Assembly: GCA_913053815.1 (NCBI GenBank)
Contig: CAJXGK010000098.1
Coordinates: 1-6,869 of the forward strand
Origin: an uncultured Rhodanobacteraceae bacterium
GTDB lineage: Bacteria > Pseudomonadota > Gammaproteobacteria > Xanthomonadales > Rhodanobacteraceae
Direction: 5' to 3'
DNA length: 6,869 bases
Shown: in pieces, positions 1-6,700 of the stretch
Numbering within the stretch: position 1 is the stretch's first letter
How the letters are laid out: every line of letters starts with the position of its first letter
The notes under the pieces: model-generated
What the model was told of the DNA's origin: nothing
Database searches by the model: none
The model's input: only the letters and a program-made list of their open reading frames with translations
Made by a program: the position numbers and the translations under genes

Positions 1-1125
1 AAGAACAACCGCCTCGGTTTCATTGCCAAGGGTCATTGGAACATTGGTTTCAACCGCATCATGGCCGGCATTTGGTTTCAGAACCAGAATCGCCGGAATG
101 GACGTGTCTGGTATGCGGTGATCGATCCTCTGACTTACTGGAATTATTCGCGGCCGCCGTATTATCAGCAATTCTCTCAGCGGCTGCAAACCGATACCCG
201 CAAGTTGTATGCCCAAGACCGTATTCATCTGGGGCGTCTTAATCTGTCGGTCGGTGTCAGCAAGTATTTGGTTAGCTTGAACGGTTATAACATGATACAA
301 AACGGGAGTCGGTTTGCTTCAATCAGTAGCAATTCCGGCCTGCTGCCATCCGTCGGTGCGGTGTTCCATTTAAATCCAAGCTTGCAGGTTTATGCCAGCT
401 ATACCAAGAACTTTGCTCCGGTACCTGACACGGTTCTACAGACTGCCGCCATCGGTACCGACATCAGCCATGTGCGTCCGGAAACTGCCAACAATATTGA
501 CTTCGGGTTGCGCTACAATTCGCCGCGTTTCCAGGCCAGCATCGCCGGTTATCACACTCGCTTTGCCAACCAAATCACCTTTGTGAGACCGTCTGCGGAT
601 AATGTTACGCTGATCAACTACACCAACGGTACCGCTGGTACCTTCGTCAACGTCGGTGGCGTGGCCTCCAAGGGAGTGGAAGCGCTGGCTGACTGGAGGG
701 TGCTGCCAACGCTCGACCTGTATACCTCGGCAACGCTGAACGATTCGACCTATCTTGGCAATATCAACGGCATCAAGGCCGGTAACAGAGTCGCGGGGCA
801 ACCGGGACGGATGCTGGTCTTGGCCGTTAACTACCATTCGGCCGGCTATCGGATGGGGGTCTCGGCTAAGTACGTCGGGGATCGCTATGGCACCATCGAC
901 AATACTGAGAAAATGCCTCCTTATTCGGTCTTCAACGGGTACGTTGGTTACCGGGTGAATCTCGGCCAGAATATGCGGTTATTCAAGTCGGTGGACCTGT
1001 TGCTCAACGTCACCAATCTGTTCAACCGGCGTTATCTGGGTACACTGAGTTCGGCTGGTAACCCTGGTTACTACTGGATTGCCCCGCCGCGTACCGTCAT
1101 TTTCACCGTCTCAACCCACTTCTGA
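1..1125 (+). CDS. TonB-dependent outer-membrane receptor, C-terminal part (5' end outside window)
   Basis: Frame 1 is open from the left edge to TGA at 1123-1125, with a second in-frame stop (TAG) directly after. The 374 visible residues are the C-terminal half of a TonB-dependent receptor, a 22-strand outer-membrane barrel that takes up siderophores, cobalamin or other large ligands using TonB energy. Visible signs are alternating amphipathic strands rich in Tyr/Asn/Gly; the family-typical stretch YASYTKNFAPVPD followed by VRPETANNIDFGLRY (residues 158-172 of the fragment); LLLNVTNLFNRRYLG (333-347), a common near-C-terminal motif; and a last strand, PPRTVIFTVSTHF, ending in the terminal Phe needed for BAM-dependent insertion. 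The signal peptide, TonB box and plug domain lie upstream of the window, so the ligand cannot be named. The final strands look intact. The terminator at 1137-1174 separates it from the phospholipase gene. Confidence 0.93.
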   Translation, partial: KNNRLGFIAKGHWNIGFNRIMAGIWFQNQNRRNGRVWYAVIDPLTYWNYSRPPYYQQFSQRLQTDTRKLYAQDRIHLGRLNLSVGVSKYLVSLNGYNMIQNGSRFASISSNSGLLPSVGAVFHLNPSLQVYASYTKNFAPVPDTVLQTAAIGTDISHVRPETANNIDFGLRYNSPRFQASIAGYHTRFANQITFVRPSADNVTLINYTNGTAGTFVNVGGVASKGVEALADWRVLPTLDLYTSATLNDSTYLGNINGIKAGNRVAGQPGRMLVLAVNYHSAGYRMGVSAKYVGDRYGTIDNTEKMPPYSVFNGYVGYRVNLGQNMRLFKSVDLLLNVTNLFNRRYLGTLSSAGNPGYYWIAPPRTVIFTVSTHF

Positions 1126-1136
1126 TAGATCTAGCA

Positions 1137-1174
1137 GGGCTGTCTGGCACTGATGCCGGGCGGCCCCTTTTTTT
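1137..1174 (+). terminator. Rho-independent terminator of the TonB-dependent receptor gene
   Basis: A 13-bp stem pairs 1137-1149 (GGGCTGTCTGGCA) with 1154-1166 (TGCCGGGCGGCCC). All positions pair if three G-U wobbles are allowed. The loop is CTGA (1150-1153), and C1167 plus seven T (1168-1174) follow. It begins 11 nt after the receptor stop codon, the standard position for an intrinsic terminator. It should prevent read-through into the phospholipase gene. Confidence 0.92.
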
Positions 1175-1210
1175 GCAGTGGAAATGAGTCGGGTTCGGGT
1201 GCTGCAAAAA
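1170..1210. repeat. 9-bp perfect inverted repeat overlapping the terminator T-tract
   Basis: TTTTTGCAG (1170-1178) is the exact reverse complement of CTGCAAAAA (1202-1210), with 23 nt between the arms. The left arm uses the T-tract of the terminator. It could be a spaced dyad for a regulator, or it could be coincidence helped by the A and T runs. No function is assigned. Confidence 0.4.
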
Positions 1211-1255
1211 CGGACTGATTTAGTATTGATATTCTGCAACGACCGGGAGGTGCCC

Positions 1256-1289
1256 CTGTCACGTTCCGGTCATCCAGACTGCTTAGTTT
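1256..1289 (+). promoter_or_regulatory. Putative Pho box (PhoB site) and -10 element of the phospholipase C gene
   Basis: CTGTCAC (1256-1262), GTTC (1263-1266) and CGGTCAT (1267-1273) form two 7-bp direct repeats with an 11-bp period. This is the architecture of the PhoB-binding Pho box (CTGTCAY, 4 bp, CTGTCAY), and 13 of the 14 half-site positions match. PhoB promoters use the Pho box in place of a -35 and have the -10 about 10 bp further on. Here TAGTTT (1284-1289) begins after a 10-bp gap and keeps the key TA...T positions, although it matches only 3 of 6 overall. Transcription would then begin near 1296, giving a leader of about 40 nt before the ATG at 1338. Phosphate-starvation control of secreted phospholipases C is established in Pseudomonas, so the context agrees. 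The assignment rests on motif reading only. Confidence 0.6.
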
Positions 1290-1324
1290 GTCATCACTGC
1301 CGCGTCGTTTATGCGGCGCTGGCC

Positions 1325-1330
1325 TAGGAG
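1325..1330 (+). promoter_or_regulatory. Ribosome binding site that decides the phospholipase C start
   Basis: TAGGAG lies 7 nt before ATG 1338-1340, an optimal Shine-Dalgarno distance. The in-frame ATG at 1311 has no purine-rich sequence in front of it and lies only about 15 nt from the predicted transcription start. The 1338 start is therefore chosen, and it also gives a normal Tat signal with the twin arginine close to the N terminus. Confidence 0.8.
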
Positions 1331-1337
1331 ATTCGCA

Positions 1338-3434
1338 ATGGTTGATAAAAGTCGCCGCCGGTTTCTAACCAAGTCAGCTCTCGCTGCCGCTACGCTCGCG
1401 GCGGGGCAGGCTTTACCCCCGGTTATCCGCAAGGCCTTGGCGGTGGCCCCGACTCGAGTGAAAGGCACTATTGAGGATGTCCAGCATGTGGTTATTTTCA
1501 TGCAGGAAAACCGCTCCTTTGATCACTATTTTGGTTCCATGCGGGGGGTGCGTGGGTTCGGCGACCCGCGTCCATTGGGGTTGCCTGATGGCAAGCCGGT
1601 CTGGTATCAGCCGGTAACACCCGGCTCTCCAGACTACGTACTGCCCTTCCATCTCAACAGCGCCGATACCAGCGCGCAGACCATGAAGGACCTGAATCAC
1701 GATTGGAAAGGGTCGCACCAAACTTGGGCGAATCACGATGCTTGGGTGTCGCAGAAGACCGCGATGACTATGGGTTACTTTCAGCGCGAGGATATTCCGT
1801 TTTATTACGCACTGGCCGATGCCTTCACGGTATGTGATGGATACCATGCCTCGTTGTTCGGCCCAACCGATCCTAACCGGATGTTTTTATTTACCGGGAC
1901 CAGCGGCCTCAGCGTTAGTGAGACGGGCAAGCAAGCGATCGCCAACATGCATGACGACAACAATACCGCCGACATGGCCCGTGATCACAATCAGTTCAAG
2001 GGGTATCCCTGGACGACCTATGCACAGCGTTTGCAGAAGGCGGGCGTGTCCTGGAAGGTCTATCAGGAGTACGACAATTACGGCGACAATACAATACAGT
2101 TATTTACTGCATTTCGTGATCTCAAGAGAGATTCGGAACTCTATCGACGGGGTCGCACTTGGGCCTCGGGTTCTACAGCGGCCAATGCACGAGCCTCACG
2201 TGGGCAACACCTGGTCGCGGCCTTCGAGAAGGATGTGCGGGGTGGCACGTTGCCTCAAGTGTCGTGGATCGTTGCTCCCTATATCATGAGCGAGCATCCT
2301 GAGGCCACGCCGGCCTATGGCGAGTCATTGAGTGCGCGTCTTCTCAATGTGTTGGCGGAGAATCCCACGGTCTGGTCTAAGACCGTGTTCCTGATCAACT
2401 ATGATGAGAATGACGGTTTTTTCGATCATGTGCCGCCGGCACTTCCGGCTATTGATCCGGCGCTGGGTAAAAGCACGGTCGAGACAACGGGCGAGGATTA
2501 CCACGGAGTGCCGGTGGGTTTTGGTTTACGTGTGCCAATGCTGGTGGTTTCACCCTGGAGTCGAGGGGGCTGGGTTAACTCGCAGGTATTCGATCACACC
2601 TCTATCCTGCGTTTTCTCGAGGCTCGCTTTGGCGTTGCTGAACCGAACATCACCCCGTGGCGGCGAGCGGTAGCGGGTGATCTACTCAGTGCTTTTGATT
2701 TTTCCGGTACTGATCCGCTCTGGCCGGAACTGCCTGATACTGCAGAGTACATCACCCGGGTCGATGCCACCGAACAGCTTCCAGATCCACAGGTGCCGGT
2801 GAATCAGAAAATGCCCCAACAGGAGGTTGGCCAGCGTCCGGCGCGGGCTTTGCCCTATGTTTTTGAGGTTGCTGCTCGGGTGGGGGCTGATGGCGGTCTG
2901 AATTTGCATCTGGCTAATCGCAGCCCGGTCGGGGTGGCTCTTAATGCCTATGCTGCAGGGGGTAGGCTCACGCCTCGGTTCTATACCGTCGGTGCGGCGG
3001 ACTCGCTGGACGATACTTGGCCGGGTAGTCATGGTTATGATGTGACTTTGCATGGACCTAACGGTTTCCTATGCCGTTTTGCTGGATCGGTACCGGTAAA
3101 GTCGTCGGCACGACCTGAGGTCAAGATGCGCTATCATGCCGACCGTGATCGGCTGGTATTACTGTTGCGCAACGATGGTGACCAACCCTGCATTTGCCAT
3201 GTACGCAATGCTTACTCGACGGCGGCTACCCAACTTTACAAACTGGCGCCGGGTGGGTCAGTCGAGAGTATTTGGAATATTACCGGTCAGGATCATTGGT
3301 ACGACTTCAGTATCACTCGTGAAGATGATCCACATTATGTCCGCAGGCTGGCCGGTCATATCGAAACTGGCCGCTCCAGTTTCAGTGATCCGGCCATTGC
3401 CAGCCGTGGCCTAATCGAGCCTGGGGCGACCTGA
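1338..3434 (+). CDS. plcN: Tat-exported phosphocholine-specific phospholipase C (PlcN type)
   Basis: The 698-residue product should hydrolyse phosphatidylcholine to diacylglycerol and phosphorylcholine after folded export by the Tat system. The signal is residues 1-35: SRRRFL at 5-10, a weakly hydrophobic Ala-rich stretch, and a likely cleavage after ALA (33-35). The phosphoesterase domain follows, with HVVIFMQENRSFDHYFG (50-66; Glu57 and Asn58 are probable metal or substrate ligands), GPTDPNR (175-181; Thr177 sits where this superfamily has its Ser/Thr nucleophile), SEHPE with Glu319 and His320, YDENDGFFDHV (355-365; Asp356 and Glu357 likely metal ligands), and VFDHTSILRFLEARFG around Asp419. 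The C-terminal part holds two DUF756-type beta repeats, beginning near residues 501 (RPARALPY) and 590 (ARPEVKMRY). The second contains WYDFSI and RRLAGHIETGRSSFSDP. Length and wording resemble Pseudomonas PlcN more than haemolytic PlcH, and no plcR-like chaperone gene follows. Acidic AcpA-type phosphatases share the core but lack the DUF756 repeats. The PlcN label is by resemblance; the head-group range is untested. Confidence 0.95.
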   Translation: MVDKSRRRFLTKSALAAATLAAGQALPPVIRKALAVAPTRVKGTIEDVQHVVIFMQENRSFDHYFGSMRGVRGFGDPRPLGLPDGKPVWYQPVTPGSPDYVLPFHLNSADTSAQTMKDLNHDWKGSHQTWANHDAWVSQKTAMTMGYFQREDIPFYYALADAFTVCDGYHASLFGPTDPNRMFLFTGTSGLSVSETGKQAIANMHDDNNTADMARDHNQFKGYPWTTYAQRLQKAGVSWKVYQEYDNYGDNTIQLFTAFRDLKRDSELYRRGRTWASGSTAANARASRGQHLVAAFEKDVRGGTLPQVSWIVAPYIMSEHPEATPAYGESLSARLLNVLAENPTVWSKTVFLINYDENDGFFDHVPPALPAIDPALGKSTVETTGEDYHGVPVGFGLRVPMLVVSPWSRGGWVNSQVFDHTSILRFLEARFGVAEPNITPWRRAVAGDLLSAFDFSGTDPLWPELPDTAEYITRVDATEQLPDPQVPVNQKMPQQEVGQRPARALPYVFEVAARVGADGGLNLHLANRSPVGVALNAYAAGGRLTPRFYTVGAADSLDDTWPGSHGYDVTLHGPNGFLCRFAGSVPVKSSARPEVKMRYHADRDRLVLLLRNDGDQPCICHVRNAYSTAATQLYKLAPGGSVESIWNITGQDHWYDFSITREDDPHYVRRLAGHIETGRSSFSDPAIASRGLIEPGAT

Positions 3435-3737
3435 GAGAAATTAGTTTCAGAGTTGAGGGCGCTCAAGGTAGAGCGGGCCAAGCGGCGTAGTGGTAGGCGA
3501 GCATTCATGTAGAAAGGGGGCAGTTCTTGTCCGGGTGCTTCCTACTATGTGGCGGCGGAATCGGTCGAGGCGGGAGCATTGATGCGGGAGGATATCTTCC
3601 GGTATTTTGGTGGTCGTTCCATTGTGGGGTGTCCGGTCAGTGGCAACCGGTGTCGTGCGAAGCCCGTATTTTACTGAAAGCCGCGGCAGGTTGCAGGTCT
3701 GGGGCCCATGTTGGGCGATGAGCTTTTGTCGGTGCGT

Positions 3738-3743
3738 TAGAAT
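3738..3743 (+). promoter_or_regulatory. Possible -10 element of icmF
   Basis: TAGAAT matches the sigma70 -10 consensus at 5 of 6 positions and lies 35 nt before the icmF ATG, implying a leader of about 30 nt. No good -35 is present at 16-18 bp spacing. The nearest TTG-containing hexamer, TTGGGC (3711-3716), is 21 bp away. The promoter would therefore be weak or activator-dependent, or the match may be chance. Confidence 0.25.
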
Positions 3744-3769
3744 CATGAATTGCCCCGGAGTGGATCCGT

Positions 3770-3774
3770 GGAGG
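3770..3774 (+). promoter_or_regulatory. Ribosome binding site of icmF
   Basis: GGAGG lies 4 nt before ATG 3779-3781. The core is strong but the spacing is slightly short. It fixes the icmF start, which places the B12-ligand His at residue 32, as expected for a protein that starts with its B12-binding domain. Confidence 0.8.
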
Positions 3775-3778
3775 TTTC

Positions 3779-6700
3779 ATGAGCACCCTAGCCAAACAGA
3801 TCGCCGAGCCACAGATGGAGGGCAAACATTCTCCTCTTCGCTTCGTTACTGCAGCCAGCCTGTTCGATGGTCATGACGCTGCCATCAACATCATACGGCG
3901 CATCATCCAGGCTCAGGGTGTCGAGGTTATCCATCTGGGTCATAACCGCTCGGTCGAGGATGTGGTGCGTGCGGCGTTGCAGGAAGATGCCGATGGCATT
4001 GCCCTCTCGTCCTATCAGGGCGGGCACATGGAGTATTTCAAGTACATGGTTGACATGCTGCGCGAGCGCGGTGCCGGGCATATACGCGTATTTGGTGGCG
4101 GCGGCGGCACCATCACCCCGGATGAAAGCGCTGAGCTGCAGAAGTATGGAGTGGAGCGTATTTATCACCCCAACGACGGTATGCGCATGGGGCTCACGGG
4201 AATGATCGAGGATCTGGTCGGGCGTGCCGCTCACGCTCGGGACTCGGGGCTCGGAGCACGGGACTTGCATGAACCGGCAATCGTGGACATTGCCGATGAG
4301 ATCGGTGTCGGGCGGATGCTCAGCGCGCTGGAAGACAACGTTTTTTCCGAATCCGAGCTGGATGGATTGCGCAAGCAGTGGGCCAGGCAGACCGAATCCC
4401 GGCCCATAACCCCGGTGCTGGGCCTGACCGGAACCGGCGGCGCCGGCAAGTCCTCGGTGGTGGACGAATTGCTGCTGCGTTTTTTGCATGCCTTTCCGCA
4501 GATGCGGATCGCGGTGCTGGCGGTGGATCCGACCCGTCGGCGCTCCGGTGGAGCGTTACTGGGCGATCGCATACGCATGAATTCGCTACGTTCGCCGCGC
4601 GTGTTTATGCGCTCCATGGCCACGCGTCGCGCGCACGCCGCCACCAGCCATGTGCTACACGATTGCATTGCTTTCCTCAAGGCGCAGGACTACGACCTGG
4701 TCATTGTCGAAACCGCCGGTATTGGTCAATCGGACTCGGAGATTGTCGATCTGGTCGACTTGCCGGTCTACGTTATGACCAGCGACTACGGCGCGGCCAT
4801 CCAGCTCGAGAAGATTGACATGATCGACTTTGCCGAGTTGATCGTACTCAACAAGTTCGACAAGCGCGGCGCCGAGGATGCCCTGCGCGACGTACGCAAA
4901 CAGTGGCAGCGTAACCGGACTGCCTTCAAGCTCAGCGACGACGAGGTGCCGGTTTATCCGACCATCGCTAGCCAGTTCAACGATCCCGGTATCACCTGGA
5001 TGTTCGCCAACCTGTGCCGGTTGCTGCGCGAAAATTTGGATCAGAGCTCTGTGTCTGGCTTTCAGGCGGGGTCTTCGGCGAATACGAAGATAAAAAATAC
5101 GAAGATAAAACAGGGCTCCGACTCCAGTTTCCCTGTTCGTTGCGATTTTGATCCGGACGTGGACACTTCGCTGCGCGCGCCGCGCGCTACCGTGTTGATT
5201 CCCGGGCAGCGCGTGCGCTATCTCGCCGAGATCGCCGAGCAGGGCCGTGACATTGACAGAGAAATTGGACGCCAAGCCGAAGCGGCCAGCAACGCGCAGA
5301 GTTACTACGTATCGTTACAGGCACTGAACGATCCCCAGTTGCCGGCGGAACGAGCGCCGTATGTATCCGCCGATCTGCGAGATGATGATCGCACTCTTGT
5401 CCTGCTGCGCCGGCGCTACAACGAGGCTATGAAGGAACTATCTAGCGAGGCCGTCCACCTGTTGCGCGCCTGGCCCGAACGAGCCCGTTCGGTCACTGCC
5501 CCGGTCAACGAATACCAGGTACGTGGCAAGACCATCCGGGTCGATAACTACCGTGAATCGCTCAGCCACCAGCAGATTCCCAAGATCGCCCCGCCCACCT
5601 ACCGTGACTGGGGCGATCTGCTGACCTTTCTGATGTGCGAAAACCTGCCCGGTGCCTATCCCTACACCGCCGGGGTCTATCCGTATCGCCGCAGTGGTGA
5701 GGATCCGACCCGTATGTTTGCCGGTGAGGGCACGCCGGAGCGCACCAATCGGCGCTTTCATTACCTTTCGGCGGGACAAGCGGCCGCGCGCCTGTCCACT
5801 GCCTTCGACTCGGTCACCTTGTACGGAGAAGATCCGGCTGCACGTCCCGATATCTATGGCAAGATCGGTAACGCCGGGGTCTCCATCGCCACCCTGGATG
5901 ACATGAAGAAGCTGTATTCCGGCTTTGATCTGGCCTCCCCAAGTACCTCAGTGTCGATGACCATCAACGGCCCGGCGCCGATGATTCTGGCCATGTACAT
6001 GAATACCGCCATCGACCAGGCGGTAGAGAAGTACTTGCGTGAAGACAGCCAACGCTGGGACGCTGCGCGAACCCGTATCGAGAAGCTTTACGCAAACCAC
6101 CCCCGGCCGAGTTATCACGGTCTATTGCCCGAGGGTAACGACGGTCTGGGGCTGGGCCTGCTGGGGGTGACCGGCGACGAAGTGGTCGATACCGAAACCT
6201 ACGCGCAGATCAAGACCGACACCCTCAAGATAGTGCGCGGCACCGTGCAGGCCGACATCCTCAAGGAGGATCAGGCCCAGAACACCTGCATCTTCAGCAC
6301 CGAGTTCGCGCTGCGCATGATGGGCGATATCCAGCAATACTTTGTTGACCACGGGGTCCGTAATTTCTACTCGGTGTCGATCTCCGGCTACCACATCGCC
6401 GAAGCCGGGGCCAACCCCATCAGCCAGCTCGCCTTCACCCTGGCCAACGGTTTCACCATCGTCGAGTATTACTTGGCCCGCGGCATGCACATCGACGATT
6501 TCGCACCCAACCTGTCGTTCTTTTTCAGCAATGGCATGGACCCTGAATACACCGTCATCGGCCGGGTTGCCCGGCGCATCTGGGCCCGTGCCATGCGCGA
6601 GCGCTATGGGGCCTCTGCGCGCAGCCAGATGCTCAAATACCACATTCAGACCTCTGGCCGCTCGCTGCATGCCCAGGAGATCCAGTTCAACGATATCCGC

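Larger units (their letters stand above)
3435..3778. other. 344-bp intergenic region between plcN and icmF, no gene seen
   Basis: Short open frames occur on both strands, but none has a convincing ribosome site, a recognisable protein pattern, or a start compatible with its neighbours. No intrinsic terminator is visible after plcN. The only structures are small: a TTGAG/CTCAA hairpin (3453-3466) without a T-run, an imperfect GTAGAAAG/CTTCCTAC dyad (3509-3545), and a 5-bp CCGGT/ACCGG dyad (3633-3650). The right end contains the probable icmF promoter and ribosome site. The length leaves room for a regulator-binding site or a small RNA, but I see no positive sign of either. Confidence 0.6.

Noticed and set aside
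1288..1294. TTGTCAT as a third Pho-box half-site
   Set aside because: It starts 21 bp after the second half-site instead of 22, and the unit that should lie between them (from 1278) does not match. It also falls at or past the predicted -10, so it is not counted in the Pho box.
1311..1337. Upstream in-frame ATG at 1311 that would lengthen the phospholipase by 9 residues
   Set aside because: It has no Shine-Dalgarno sequence and lies very close to the predicted transcription start. ATG 1338 has TAGGAG at ideal spacing and gives a normal Tat signal.
3453..3466. TTGAG/CTCAA hairpin after plcN as a terminator
   Set aside because: It has only 5 bp and no T-run, so an intrinsic terminator cannot be claimed.
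3509..3545. Imperfect dyad GTAGAAAG/CTTCCTAC as a small RNA or riboswitch element
   Set aside because: Eight positions with one mismatch around a large loop can arise by chance. No promoter, terminator or known RNA pattern accompanies it.
3447..3746. 99-codon open frame on the minus strand in the plcN-icmF gap
   Set aside because: The translation is rich in Thr/Arg/Pro/His with no recognisable fold, no ribosome site was found, and such frames are expected by chance in GC-rich DNA.
3607..3876. 89-codon plus-strand open frame running into icmF
   Set aside because: It overlaps the first 98 bases of icmF in another frame, has no convincing start signal, and its product looks like random translation.
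4655..5275. 206-codon minus-strand open frame opposite icmF, and a similar 209-codon one at 6122-6751
   Set aside because: Both are mirror frames of a strongly conserved coding region, caused by GC-rich codon bias. The + strand protein is unmistakable across both.
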